In this document: in pieces, positions 28,812-43,800 of the stretch
Numbering within the stretch: position 1 is the stretch's first letter
How the letters are laid out: every line of letters begins with the position of its first letter
Made by a program: the position numbers and the translations under genes
Notes under the pieces: generated by a model
The model's input: the letters and a program-made list of their open reading frames with translations, nothing else
The model's database searches: none
What the model was told of the DNA's origin: nothing
Source: Microglena sp. YARC
Taxonomy: Eukaryota; Chlorophyta; Chlorophyceae; Chlamydomonadales; Chlamydomonadaceae
Assembly (NCBI GenBank): GCA_022414725.1
Contig: CM039462.1
Coordinates: 182,218,800 to 182,282,799, forward strand
DNA length: 64,000 nt
Direction of reading: 5' to 3'

Positions 28812-31800
28812 TCCACACACAACTGCCAAGGCCGTAAAATATTTACGGGACATTGTTCCTTTTTTCACTGAATTTGTCATTACACTTTGGACATCGACAC
28901 ATCAAAGCGTCTTGGTGAGGTTAGTCCATTTGCACTGCCGCGGCCTTCATGCATGGCATATGGGCAGGGTCGCAAACATGTGGGATGAGGCTGAATGAGG
29001 GGTACTTCTCGAGAGGTACTGCTCGAATTCACAACGACTCTCAGAATATTGTCAAATTGCCATCCAAAGTTGCCTTCACTAAAAATATGCAATTTGCTGA
29101 GTGAACTATCTCGTCATCATCTGTATTGATTTTAAAAACTGCAATGAGACCACCGACCACCCAACTTGACTGAGATGTGTAAAACATTTTCACATTTTTG
29201 CCATCAACTTGTTTAGGGTTGTAGTCATAAGTGATAGTACAGAAGAATATTTCTGATTTAATGTGCCACGTTTCAAAATTTTCTGCCAAGGTTGAATCTC
29301 CCCCCCCCCCCCCCAAAAGCTCAAACTAAGGGCATGGACCTTGCACTTTTTTGCTTGCCCCCTTTCGCAAGACGGCACAATTAGAATAACGTTTTGGTCC
29401 TAGGTGATAATGCATATTACAACAACAATAATTATTACAAGGTGTGTGTGTGGTGTATCCCCCCCCCCACACACACACACCCACCCGCAATCTCGAAAAA
29501 TATAAAACAAGGCCAGATTTTAAGTTTTGAATGTTGGGATGGCAAGGTACATTGTCCAGAGTAGACTGTGCATAGACACTTGGTTTGAACATGCCCATAG
29601 CACAGTGAAAGACTGCAATTGAATAGCACAGTGAGTTTATGTAAGGAGACAACACTATCTGGTTGCATGTAGTGCTAGTGCGTTTCATGTTACAATAATG
29701 GAAACTTACAGTGATGGGGTTGTGAGTGAGGGGTATACTGCATGTCCTCTTACTAGCCAATATGCAAGAGTCAACATATGTCGTAGCGTCAGTGCTGGGG
29801 TTGGTGATGTTAGTGGATGTGCAGAGATCAGACAGAGGCTTGGTGGGTGAGAGTTGGGGAGGGACTTGATTGGAGGCAAGAAGGCAAGGCACCTACTATG
29901 CATGGATACCACAATACAGTAACAACACCTCTCAGCCACCCCAACTCACTTTGTTCTTGGCATTGGCGTCAGCACCCTTCTCCAGGAGTGCAGTTACAGT
30001 GCCCGGATTGCCACGCATAGCAGCTACATGCAGAGCCGTGTTACCATCCTACCAGATAAATTGCACATAGGTTAGTGATATGCACAAGATCTTGATCAGC
30101 TTGCATGGCAAATGAAGAGTAAAGAGTCAAGGATTACAAAGCTGACTATTCATAACATACTTTCCGTTTATAATATAGCACACAACACAAAGAATGTACC
30201 TCTTGAGGTTCATGCAACAAATATATATGCATGCTGTGATAGATGTTGACAGCCAAAGTTGCAGTAATAGCATAAATAAAGGAGAGCATTATTGGAACCC
30301 TTCTACCGCATGGAATGAAAATAAGGTTGTGTTTTAATAGGGAGTTTTAGATGTTTGGACCGGAAATAGAGGAGCACGCACAATGAGTTCATCCAGTGGT
30401 ATTCTCTTGTCTTACCGTTCATTTTGTACTCACCCACACAATAGTTGCGATACAAGGCACAGTTTATGAAACAAAAATGCACAATATGGAATTGACAACT
30501 ATGGTAGTTATGAAAGTAAGTTGTGTTGTAGACTTTTGGTAATTTACAATGGCCAGATTTGGGAGATACGAAATAAAATGTGTGTCAGCCCTTGCCTGGG
30601 TCAGCACACAGGAGTTGACATTATGTTAGGAAGTATGTACTTGGATAATGGAGGAGACAATTCACTAGACAGATGGGGTACACAACGTTTCTCGTTTATG
30701 CTCATGATGCTAATGAGTCCCCCTTGACTCGTGTAGTCAAGCAGCGGGCACATTTGGAGTCCACTAGGGCACAAGGTAAAACGTAACCATCAGCACCACC
30801 ACCACCATCTCCACACTGTACATAACATGCATACATGTGTTACTTTATTCCCGCACCTTATTTGAGAACTGATTCTTGTAACAAGAGGCAGGAGGGGGCA
30901 ATTATAATAACTTCTTTAAACATCCAGGTATTAAACATCCAGGTAATAACAATACTCAAATGTGAAAGAGGGGCAGATTTCATGTAGAAACCTGCTGGTC
31001 TAGATAAATCTGACAAGATTAGATTCCCCCCCCCCCACACACCACCCCCACCCCCCACCCACAAACACCAACACACAGACTACCAAGACCAAACAATATT
31101 TGGAGGCATTTTTGTTCACTGACTGAGTCGTTACACTTCGGACATCGACAAATCGAAGCGTCTTGGTAAGGAAAGTCCATTGTCACTGTCGCGGTCGTCA
31201 CACATTAATTTGGGGGGGTTGCAAAAGGTAGGATGAGGCTCGATGAGGGATACCGCTCCAGTTCACAACACTTCACAGAAGGCAAGATTGCTGAATTGCC
31301 ATCCTAAGTTGCCTTCGCTAAAATTATGATGACGATGATTACATTTTCCTGGTGCCCTACTGGGCTCCAAATGTGCCCTCGGCTTGACGGAGTCAAGGGG
31401 GACTTATGCAATTTGCTGACTGAACTATCTCATTATGATATTTATTGATCTTCAGCACTCCATTGAGACCACCCCAATCGACGGTTAAAGCCCATGCTGG
31501 GCTTGAGAAGTTTTTTTGTGTGCCACAAACTTGTTTAGGGTTTTAGCCATGGGTGTTAATACAGAAGGATATTTATGATTTAATGTTTTTATTTTTTTGC
31601 CTGGGTTGAAATCAAGACCCCCCACCCCACCCTGGCCCCCCACCCGCCCTACCTCAAAGGACAAGACATACTTTAAGTACCTGGTTTAGAGCTGGTTTAT
31701 AGCGTTGTATAGAGTAATGTTAAACCATCCCCTCCAGGTTATGAAGGATGATGCTTATTAATGAAGGTTGAAGAAGTTCCTAATAGACTCATCGGCTACC

Positions 31801-34800
31801 CCTAGACTACAACAAACACACTGAGTGGGCCTCATTGTGTAAAAATAAAGCAATGTTTTTATTTTATTGTATATCATTTAGGGTGTGGCAAAGGACCGAT
31901 AGATATATATATATCAGTCTATTTATATATACACAGATATATCTGCGCAAAGAAAAAAGATCTATACGTACCCCTTTTCTGCGTGACACAAACCGGCACG
32001 ACGATTATGTCCCTTCGAACTTTGACATGATCAGCTCACCACTAAAAATCCTGCAATGCCCTTTACGGTTTGCAAGAGGAACCAAGGCCAAATCCACAAA
32101 AACAAAAAGATTTCCTGACCAGGGAATGTTTGTAATTCTCCAGTTAAATTTTACCTACACCTGGATGCTGAAGTAGATCTATATAGCGCAATATATATAT
32201 AGGGGACAGATATATCTATCTGCCTAGTATGATAACAACATTAATGTAATCACTCCTATCAAAAATGTATCACATCATTTAATGTGATATGTAGCTGCTC
32301 ACAAGGCTAACTTGCGCATCACGAGAAAGAGCAGTGAAAGCAGCATAGCACAAGGTTTATAATTAGGGCTGTGAAATGTGCATGAGTGCTGAATGTTGGG
32401 ATGGCAAGGTACAGAGCATACAGTAGACTGCACATAGACTGTTGGTTTGAACATGCCCATAGGATAGCGCAGTGCAAGTCTGTAAGTAAAAAAAACAGTT
32501 AGTTGATGTAAGGTAGCAACGCTCGATGCAGTTGACAACCCTACTTGGTTGTATATAGTGGTAGTGTGTTTCATGTTACTGTAATGGAACGATGGAGTTG
32601 TGAGTGAGGGGAATACTGCATGTCTTCGTATCAGCCCATAAGCAAGAGTCAACATATGTCATAATGTTGGTGCTGCGGTTGGGAGGTTGGTGAGATTTGT
32701 GGGGATAGACAGAGGCTTGGTGGGTGTCAGGTCGGGGAGGGACTTGATTGGAGGCAAGAGTGCAAGGCATTTACTATGCATGGATCTCACAATGCAGTAA
32801 AAACACTTCTCAGCCACCCCAACTTACATTGTTCTTGGCACTGATGTCAACACCCTTCTTCAAGAGTGCAGTGATGCAGTCCAATCTGTCAGTTTGACGG
32901 GTTGCGCAAGCTCTATGTAGAGCCGTGTCACCATCCTACCAGAGGAATTGCATATAAGTCAGTGAAATGTACAAGAACTTCAAAAGCTGGCGTGGCAAAG
33001 TAAATAAAGAGCAAAGAGTCAAAGATAACAAAGCTGACTATTATTGGCAGACGTTTTGTAATAATATAGCTAGGGTTGGGAAGCAAACGTATGTTTTTAT
33101 TTTTACAAGCCGTATAAGCCGTATAATTGTATAAACGTATGGATATATATACATATATAAACATATAAAAACGTATGGATATATATACATATATAAACAT
33201 ATATAAACGTATGGATATATATACATATATAAACATATGGATATTGAATTGAATAAACGTATGGATATATATACATATATAAACATATGGATATTGAATT
33301 GTATAAACGTATGGATATATATACATATATATTGAATTGTAGAATTGTAGAATTGTAGAATTGTAGAATTGTAGAATTGTAGAATTGTAGAATTGTAGAT
33401 ATACATATATATTGAATTGTAGAAACGTATGGATATATATACATATATAAACATATGGATATTGAATTGTATAAACGTATGGATATATATACATATATAA
33501 ACATATATAAACGTATGGATATATATACATATATAAACATATAAAAACGTATGCAATTTTTTTGCACTTCTGGAGAAAATACTTTTAGATGGGTTTAAAG
33601 GTATTGCTGCGTTGCTAATTTCATTGGCATCACATATCAACTCTCAGACAAAATACCTGGCAAGTTAAGGTTGTCCAACTCTCAGGAAAAGAAATCAGGA
33701 CCAGAAAGTGCGTCGACCTCTAAATCAAAAATATAATGAAAACCAAGAAAGTTAAGTGCCGGTACGTGTGCTGTACTTCTCGAAGTACAGAATATACGGT
33801 TTAATAGGACGTATATTATTTCGATTCGAGAAAGCAAACAGCGTATCTATGCGTTTAAACGTATAGTATACGTTTGTATGTCGGCCCAACCCTAAATATA
33901 GCACTCAGCCGCACTCAGCACAGAAAATGTACCACTTCAGGTTCTTGCAAGAAATATGCACGCTGTGATAGATGTTGACTGCCACAGTTGTAGTGATAGC
34001 ATAAATAAAGGAGAGCATTATTGGAACCTTTATAACCCATGGGATGAAATTAGGGTCGTGAAATGAACATAAGTTCCAGATGTTTGGACCGCAAATAAAG
34101 GAGCAAGCATAATGATTTCATCCAGTTGTATTGTCTTTACATACCGTTCAGTTTGTACTCACCCAAATAATAGTGGAGTTTTAAGGCACAGTTTATGAAA
34201 CAAAAATGCACACTATGGAGTTGACAACTATGGTAGTAATGAAAGGAAGTTGTGTTATAGACTTTTGGTTATTTATAGTGGCAAGAGTTTGGTAATAAAA
34301 TAACATGTGTCTCCCCTTGCCTGGATCAGCACACAGGAGTTGACATTGTGTTAGGAAATATGCATTTGGAGAATTGAGGAGACAATTCACTAGAAAGATG
34401 GGGCACACAATGTTTCTTGGTTTTAATCATGATGCTCATAAGTCCCCCTTGGCCTCTTTTTCAACCAGCACAATTGGAGTCCAATTGTCCAATCTTAAAC
34501 TAAAACTTTAAGCCCAATCTAAACCCTAAACCAGTCCAATTGGAGTCCATTCTTGGGGCACAATTGGAGTCCACTAGGGCACCAGGTAAAATGTAACCAT
34601 CAGCACCACCACCACCATCATCCCCACATTGAACAAAGTATGAGTACATGAGTTAATTTATTTGACAACTGATTCTTGTACCAAGAGGCAGGAGGGGGCA
34701 ATTTTAATAACTTCTTCAAACATCCTGGAATGTGTTACAACAATACCTGAATGTGGAAGGGTGGCAGATTTCCTGACGATTCCTGCCGGTCTCGATAAAA

Positions 34801-37800
34801 TCTGACAATATCGGATTCACGCCTAACCCCCCCACCCCACCCCACACACACTCACACTGAGGCCACAATTGTTTTGGGGACATTTTGCCCTTTTTACTGA
34901 GTGAGTCATTACACTTCAGACATAGACAAATCAAAGCGTCTTGGTGAGGAAAATTCATTGGCACTGCCGCGGTCATCATGCATTGCATATGGACAGTTTC
35001 GCAAACATGTGGGATGAGGCTGGATGAGGGGTACTTCTCGAGAGGTATTGCTTGAATTCACAACGACTCAGAAGATTGCCAAATTGCCACCCAAAGTTGC
35101 CTTCTCTAAATATATGCAATTTGCTGATTGAACTATCGCGCCATGATCTTTATTGATTTTCGGAACTCTATCGAGACCACCCGAATTGATTGTTTAGGCC
35201 CATGCTGGGCTTGAGATGTGTAAAACATTTTTATATTTTTGCAACAAACATGTTTAGAGTTTTAGCCATGGGTGTTAAGACATCATAATTTCTGATTTAA
35301 TGCACCCTGTTTCATTCTGCCAAGGTTGACATCGAGACCTCTCTCCTTGGCTCCAACTTTTAGAGCATGGTCCTGGCATCTTTTTTGCTCCCTCCCACAA
35401 AAGGGCACAATTAGAATTACGTTTTTGAACCCTGGTGATCAAGCGTATTACAACAACAGTACTAAGCCTGATGCAAGTGTGCATGTGTGCGTCTGGCAGT
35501 GGGTTTGATTTGACATTTTTGGGATTTACCCTCTCTGCCATACCCTGAAGGACAACATATATTTGTGGTACCTGATTTGGAACTCGTTTATAGCATTTTA
35601 TAGGGTTATGCTGAACCAGCCCGTCCTGGTTATTTAGGTTGATAATTGCTTTAGGTTTAGGAAGTCCCTTATAGACTAATTGGCCATCTCTAGACTGCTA
35701 CATACACAGATTAGGCCTCATTGGATCATCATGCAAACAGAATAACACATTATTATGTTCTTGTCTATGCTTACAACGTTAATATATTTCTTCTTATCAA
35801 ATTAATAATTGCAATATTTCATTCGAGATTTATCTGCCCAACAGGCGAACTTGCACATCACGATGGAGATGAAACCAGCTTACCACATGGTTTGTAATTA
35901 GAGCTGGGAAATGTTCAAAAGTTTTGGTGTTGGGATGGCAAGGTACAGAGTCCAGAGTAGACTGTGAATAGACAGTTGGTTTGAACACACCCATAGCACA
36001 GTGAAAGACTGAATGTAAATAGTGAGTTAATGTATGGAAACAACACTATGAGAAGTTGACAACCCTACATGGTTGTATGTAGTGATAGTGTGTTTTATGT
36101 TACAATAATGGAACTTCCAACGATGGAGTTGTGAGTGAGGGGAATACTGCATGTCCTCTTCGCAGCCAATACGCAATAGCCAACATATGTCATAGTGTTG
36201 GTGCAGGTGTTGGGAGGTTCGTGGAAGCATGTGCAGATATTAGACAGAGGCTTGGTGGGTTACAGGTTGGGGAGGGACTTGATTGGGGGCAAGAGGGCAA
36301 GGCACTTACTGTGCATGGATACCACAATACAGTAACAACAACTCTGTCACCCCAACTCACTTTGTCCTTGGCTCTGATGTCAGCACCCTTCTCTAGGAGC
36401 ACAGTCAAGCAGTCCAATTGGCCGTCAAAAGCAGCCCAATGTAGAGCTGTTTGACCATTCTACCAGATGAATTGAAGTTAGGTTAGTGGAATGTACAAGA
36501 TCTCCAAAAGCATGCCTGGAAAAGTAAATAAAGAGCATAGCGTCAAGGATTACAAAGCATACTAAAATTGCAGATTTTTCTTTTGGAATTTAGGACACAG
36601 CACATCAAATTTAACACTTTAGGTCCATGCAAAAAATGCACGCTGTGATAGATGTTGACAGCCACAGTTGTAGTGGTAGAATAAATGAAGGAGAGCATTA
36701 CTGGAACCCTTCTACCGCATGGGCTGAAATTAGGGCCGTGAAATACAGGCGAGTTCCAGATGTTTGAACTGGGAATGGAGGAGCAAGCACAATGAATACA
36801 TTCAGTGGTATTGTATTGTCATACCATTCAGTTTGTGCTGCCCCATACAATAGCTAAGATACAAGGCACAGATTATGAACAGAAAAATGCACACTATGGA
36901 GTTGAAAACTATGGTAGTAATGAAAGTAAGTTGTGTTGTTGATTCAGGGTTATTTATAGCTAAAGGATTTTAAAGAAACTACAGTCGCCTCCCCTTGTCT
37001 GGGTCAGCATATAAGAGTTGACATTATGTTAGGAATTATGTACTTCGAGAATGGAGAAGACAATTCACTAGACAGATGGGGTACGATTATTGCCATGTCA
37101 TACCATTTAGTTTGTACTCACCCGCACGGTAGTGGAGGCACAGTTTATGAAACAAAAATACACACTATGGAGTTGACAACTATGGTTGTAATGAAAGGAA
37201 GTTGTGAAGTAGACTCTGTGTTATTTACAGTGGCAAGATTAATAAGTGTATAATTGCTTATTAGGCAGATTAGGTATACAGTGTTTCTTGTTTTTGTGGG
37301 CCTAAAGAAAATCAGACAAGGTCGGATTCAAGCCCTAACCCCCACCCACCCACCCTAGGCAAAAAGTATATTAGGACCTTATAGCTATTGTTTTTACTTA
37401 GTGAGTTGTTTTACTTTGGACATGAACAAACCAAAGCGTCTCGGTGAGGCGATTCCAGCAGCATTGTCGCGGTCGTCATGCTTTGTATATAGTGGGGGAC
37501 GCGACCATGTAGGATGAGGCTGTAAGAGGGGTACTGCTCGAGTTCACAACGACTCTCAGAAGGCAAGATTGAAAAATTGCCATCCTCAGTTGCCTTCTCT
37601 AAAGATATGCAATTTACAGTGTGAACTATCTCGTCATGCTCTTCATTGATTTTTAGCACTGCATAAAGACAACCCAACTTGACAGTCTAGGCCTATGCTG
37701 GGATTGAGATGTGTAAATCATGTTATTCATTTTTGCCACAAACTTGTTTAGAGCTTTAGCCACGAGTGTCAGAACATGAGAATATATGTGATTTAATGAG

Positions 37801-40800
37801 CCAAGTTACGATTTTTTTCTGCCAAGGTTGAAATCGAGACCCCCCCCCCCCCCCCCCCCCCCCACACACACACACCTTCCCACAAGAGGGCACACTAATT
37901 TACTATGGTGGTAATGAAAGTAAGTTGTGTTGTAGACTTTGGGTTGTGTATTGTGGCAGGATTAAATTTGTATCCCCATGCCTGGGTCAGCACAAAGGAG
38001 TTGACATTATGTTTGGATTCATGTGCTTGGACAACCGAGGGAATAATTCACTAGACAGATGGGGTAAATCGCGTTTCGCCCCCATGATGCTCATAAATCC
38101 CCCTTGACTCCGCATAGAGCCAAGAGTGTGCTACTTGTCGTCCTTTAGTTCAAAATACTCCACATACAACAGTGATACAAATAGGGGTGAAATTAAAGTT
38201 AGGCATAAGCATCAAGTGAAGTTTTTAACCATAGTTGTAGTGAACTAGTTATAGTTGGCAACGTTCAGAAGCCTTAGTAGCTTACAAGGAAGGGTTGGCA
38301 CATTTCCAAGCTTACAAGGAAGGCACTGCCCATTTTCCTCCCCTTGTTTTGTTTGGTTCAGCCAGAAGGAGTTGACATTGGTGCCTTGGGTGGTGGGTTG
38401 TTACAAATTTTATTGTTGGTAAAACTTGCGATGAGATTGTTGTGAGAGGAAGGACTTTTCAGTTTCATCCCCTTTTATCATTAGCTTGGAGGAAAGACTG
38501 CAAGACACCTTGTGCACATGGCTCAGACTGTTAGGTAACAAAACATCGTAGCCAACCCCAACTCACATTATTCTTGGCCTCAATTGCGGCCCCCTTCTCC
38601 AGGAGGGCCATGACACAATTCAAATTGCCAGTTGTTGCAGCCACGTGGAGAGCAGTCCATCCTCCCTGCCACATGGATTTAAATGATGGTGGTGAAATGA
38701 ACATTAGTTTCAAATGTTAGAATGGGCAAGGCAGAGTACAGAGGCAAGAGTAGACTACGTGTCTATCTTTGTTGGAACAAGTCCACATACAGCTCTCATA
38801 CAAATAGGCATAACAGTTATGTGAGGAACTAGCTGGGAATAAGCATAATTTGAAGCTGCCAACCATAGTTGCAGAGAGATGGTTATAGTAGGCTACGTCA
38901 AGGATTCTTAGTAGCTTATATGGAAGGGTTGGCACATATGTGAAGGAACTGCACATTTTACTCCCATTGCTTGGGTCAGTCAGAAGGAGTTGACGTTGGT
39001 GTTTCGATGTGGTAGTGGTGGGTTGTCAAACATTGTCGTGTTGGTAACTTGCGATTCGGGTTCTGTGAGGGGAAGTATTTTCCATCATCACCCCCTTGGG
39101 TCATGAAGTAGTAGGAGATTGTGTTAGTCTTTGTGCTGGTGATTGTGTTGGGTACCATTGATGGATGAGTAGGGCTGAGACATGGGGTGGGTGGGAGGTT
39201 TTGGAGGGGTGTGACAGCAAGACGCCATGTATCCGCCCTGCCACATGGATTTAAATCAGGGTGGCGAAATGAGCGATAGTTTCAGATGTTTGGCGAGCAC
39301 AGAACAGAGCGGGCTGGGTTGCATAGGCGGATGAGCGGGGATCAGAAAGAGGTTGGGTGGAAGTTTGGGAGGGATTTGATTGAGGTCAGGAAATGGCTCT
39401 CCCATTGCAATTAGGTAACAAAAGCTCTACCCAACATAACTGACCTTGTCCTTTTCTCCAACGTATACACCCTTCTCCAAGAGCGCATTCAAGACTTCCA
39501 ATTCTCCATGCTTAGCAGCTTCGTGGATTGTTGTGATTGCAACCTATTATAAGGGTTGTGAAATGACAACATGTTTCAGATTTGGGAGACGGCTAAGCTA
39601 AGAGCCAAGTGCAGAAGTGAACAGCAGCCTATATATGTGGATTTGGGTTTGGGCATGCCCCTTCCAGGGAAAAATTAAACATGCAACTTATGTAGCGTGT
39701 AAGCACTAAGTGATGTTGACAACCTTATTGGTTATGGTGTACGTTATGGTGTACCGTCCAGATTGCTTCCAATCCAATGGCATGGTTGTGAGTTAAAGTA
39801 ATTTTACTTTACTCCCCTAACTTGCTTGTTTCATCATCACAGAGGAGTAGACATTGGTGTGTGTAGCTAGGTGTGTTGGGCGGTGGTTACGTAGCGTTGG
39901 TGGATAGATACGCAGGGTGGGGTAAAGGGTAGGTTGGGGAGGGACTTGATTTAGGGCAAGAATGCAAGACATGTACTAAGCATATCTCTCACAATGAGGC
40001 AACAACCACTCTTAGTCAAAACCCATTAACGTGTTTGTTTGCATTCATGTCTGCACCCTTCTGTATAAGAACAGTATGGAAGTCTGAACTCGGGCAAGAC
40101 ACCAATGAATGGCTTGTTTCCCACAGACTGCATATCTTTCCTATATACTTTATATTGTTTGATTTTTACATTTCCATTGACTAGTTGCTTGCCTTACTTG
40201 TTAACCAGGTACAAGATGGGAGTATACTCAACACAATTCACTTATAAGATATTGCTTGGGTTAGTTCGATAGTTTGTTGTTTTGTTCGTTAGGTAGATAC
40301 ATAGCTAGGTAGGGGGGGTGGGGTGGGGTAGGGGTGGGGGGCCATGAATACGTGAGTGTATTTATCTTTGAGTAGGTGTGGTCACCACAAGTATACATGA
40401 GTAGGAAAGCCACGTAAATAAACTGTTTATATCGTGTTCAGATCTTATGAAACTGCACCAAATATGTATTTAAACATGCAAATTAATGTTTCTACTTGAG
40501 CATGTTACACTGGTTCATGGCCAATCAAACCAGCCCAGCCACAGCCCCATGTTGGGGATCAGAGCAAGTTGAAGGCCTGACAGAGGCCTAACCAACCTAA
40601 CAATAGCTTCTAGTTGTCTTTTCAGAGCACAGTACTTTATGGACCCATACAGACCCAGCTATTTGAGACATAGCTTTTATTTTAGGCTACAGGCAGCAGC
40701 TTCTAGTAAGCTCCCCTGGCTGGCTATTCAGCCTAAACTAAAGCAAGCTAGTGCACCATTCAGCTGATATAATCATGGTGGGCGCTTGTGGGCGTTACAT

Positions 40801-43800
40801 TTAGTCCTTTTGGTGGGCTTCATGTAGCAAGCCCATGCAGTTTCAGGCCAATACTAGGCAAGTCCCCTTTTTGACTCTTCCAACTTTTCTGGGGGGGTAC
40901 CAGATATTTTCCTTATGTCATCCTCCCGCAACGATTATAATTTAATAATCCCAATTGTGTGATACTTATTTTGCAGGTTTTCAAACATGCTGTAAGATAT
41001 TTCCATCCTTCAAAGGGCACTGCTCCGAAAGTGTGTGTCAACACCACTGCTTGTGTGTATGGTCAATGATACATGGAAGTCAGTGGTGCATGTGAGCAGA
41101 GGTTGGGCATGTATGGATTTCTACTTGCCTTGCGGGCTAATGCCTTAGCGGCTGCTGCCTTGTTGGCTGCTGCCTGGACAGCTGCTGCCTGGACAGCTGC
41201 TGCCTTGTTGGCTGCTGCCTGGACAGCTGCTGCCTTGTTGGCTGCTGCCAGGACCGCTGCTGCCTTGTTGGCTGCTGACTTCTCGGCTGCTGCCCTCTCA
41301 GCTGCTACTTTCTCAGCTGCTGCCTTCTCGGCTGCTGCCCTCTCGGCTGCTGCCCTCTCGGCTGCTACTTTCTCAGCTGCTACCTTCTCGGCTGCTGCCC
41401 TCTCGGCTGCTGCCCTCTCGGCTGCTGCCTTCTTGTCTGCTGCCTTCTCGGCTGCTGCCTTCTCGGCTGCTGCCCTCTCAGCTGCTGCCCTCTCGGCTGC
41501 TGCCCTCTCCGCTGCTGCCTTCTCGGCTGCTGCCCTCTTGGCTGCTGCCCTCTCGGCTGCTACCTTCTCAGCTGCTGCCTTCTCGGCTGCTGCCCTCTCG
41601 GCTGCTACCTTGCTAGCTGCAGCCTGTAAAGATAATTGAGTGGGGGATATGGTTTCACTGCAGCTTGATATTTATGTATGAGTATGGTAGGTGTAGGGTG
41701 GGTAGGTGTTAAACAAGTTGGATGATTAAGTTTTTATGATGGAAGGTGGTTTAAAGGTTGAGTGATTTTCATTGTTGTGGGCTTAGGTACTAGAATATTG
41801 AGCGCTGGTTGGAGTGGCTATACAGAGTTGCTGAATATATCTGAATATATCTATTACAATTCCTTCATTCATCTCCTCATACTCCTGTACGTTGTTTAGT
41901 GCCACTATGACCCTACTCCCCGTTACATAGGACTTTATCCGTTTATCCTTTTTTGAGCAAGTGAGAGATAGCATAAAGGGGTGCTGGTATATCTGGTATA
42001 TCTAAAAACACCCATCATGACCTGTGTGTGAGCAACTTCCACTAGCTGTGTGTATGAGTTCTGCTTCCAAAGTGTGTGTGACCACCACTTCTTGTATGAG
42101 TACTCCTTCCAAAATGCATGCGAGCACCACTTCTTGTACGAGTATTGCTTCCAAAGTGTGTGTGACCACCACTACTTGTGTGTACGTTCAATGATACATT
42201 GAAGTCAGTGGTGCATGTGATCAGAGCTTGGGTGTGTATTGATTTATACTTGCCTCTACTGGTCATCCATCCATGCAGGGCTGCTTCAGTCTTTTGTTGC
42301 TTACCTTCACATTCGACTGAATGTTGTGTTTCATGGTGGTAACACCCATTACAATGACCATTGCAATGGGGGTAATCATGGTGGCACATTTTGCACATTT
42401 TAATTGAATAGTGGAAGTGTTTACCTTGCTTGTACACCTAGTAAGGAAGGAGCCTGCTCTACACAATTCACTTCCGTGGATATTGTTTGGGAAGTTTGTT
42501 GGTTCGATAGCTAGTCCGTTCACCAGCTGCAAGTTTAGTAAAGCTCAACTGTATCATTAAAAAAATGCAACAAATCACAGCAACAAAGCGTGCGACAAGC
42601 AAGCTTGGGAACCCTGTCCTTTTCTCACCTCCCTCATCAGCTCTGCCTTCTTCTTTCCAGGGACAATCATATGATTTGAAGCAGTTTCTGCCACCATATT
42701 TGATGGCAGAATGTACACAGCTGGTTGCCGGCGTGTGGGGCTGTTGGATATCCGTGATGGTATCAAACCTCGCGTTCTGGTAGGACCAGACGAGTTCTGG
42801 AGGGTCTGGGCTGATGCCTGGGTAGTCAAAGACATGAACATTGGGGTTTTAGAAGAATGTGAGCTTGGCCATGCTTGATTAACTGCAACGTGAGAATGGT
42901 CACCACCTGACAACCCACCCAGTGACCTGATCACCCCTCCGATCAGCCACCCAACCCAACCCCTCCACGCACCCCCAAGTGACCATCACAATTGTAGTAA
43001 TGTGGTATGGCGACAGAGCGATGATGTCAATCGCAAATGGCACCAAAATGGCTTAAGGACAAGGCTTCAAAAATATCTATGCTTGCTAGCACCTGGCTCA
43101 TACTCCATTTTCACTATTTCCTATCATACACAAACTGTACATTTGGGGGGTCGGGGCATCCTTTTAATTGGCTTGTAAGGGTGCATTCCGGATGGGAAGG
43201 TTGCTACAGGGGGTGCAAAAATGGGAGCCGTAGATTACTCCTATCGCATGGGATACCTTTACATCTACCAAAGCACCTATACCATATATATTTCATCTGC
43301 TTCTTACAACTCGTTGTGGGTGCATGAATATGATCAAAATAATACATTTATCTACATGCAACGATTATATATATACAATGATCTAGATAATACAAATATG
43401 TATAAGCAATTATCGTAAGCATGCTTAATCTGTATCAGCCCAGACAACCTCACCCAAGACTGTAGATCCTTGCGTGCGATCATTCTCTTGAAGTCATCCT
43501 CAGAGCACGTTTTGCCATCCACCATCTGCAAGAACAGTTCTAACAGCTGTGCGTTCTGCTCTTTGACCTCTTCCAACATGTCACTAGTGACCTGAGACGC
43601 AAGGGACGTCACAGCATTCTGCACAACAACAACAAAACACATTTTGTCAGTTATTGTTTCTAATTTGGGCACCTGTCAACACGCCAATGGAGGCCTTATA
43701 TGCATGGGTCGTCACAGCTTTCTGCACAACAACAGAAAATGCATAACGCCAGTTATTGTTTCTAGTATGGGCACCCATCAACATGTCAGCGGAGGCCTTA

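Larger units (their letters stand above)
26321..38566 (-). repeat. Tandem exon-plus-intron modules of the ankyrin region
   Basis: Introns around the ankyrin exons share long homologous stretches in the same order. Examples are GTTGGGATGGCAAG(G/A)TA at about 27402, 27582, 29535, 32393 and 35930, GGAGGGACTTGATTGG before each exon, and AGATGTTTGGACCG and CAACAAA(T/C)A after it. Modules are spaced about 1.9, 2.9, 3.5 and 2.2 kb. Introns longer than 300 bases in this span hold these homologies, homopolymer C/G tracts and MITEs, with no further genes seen. Confidence 0.8.

Noticed and set aside
33120..33550. CRISPR-like regular repeats
   Set aside because: Simple AT-rich tandem repeat inside a hAT-like element, without unique spacers, in a eukaryotic context.
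41073..41639. 188-residue Ala/Leu/Ser frame on the plus strand
   Set aside because: It is the antisense shadow of the AAAE(K/R) exon, whose minus-strand frame has matching splice sites and phase.
42263..42437. Cys/His-rich stretch ([18 protein letters not shown])
   Set aside because: No known zinc-finger spacing, competing frames are open and no consistent splice phase links it to neighbours.
42427..42526. Candidate minus-strand exon [12 protein letters not shown].. with acceptor TTGCAG and donor GTAAAC
   Set aside because: It is homologous to intron sequence at about 40205-40270, so similarity reflects a repeated intron segment, and it is not needed for phase.
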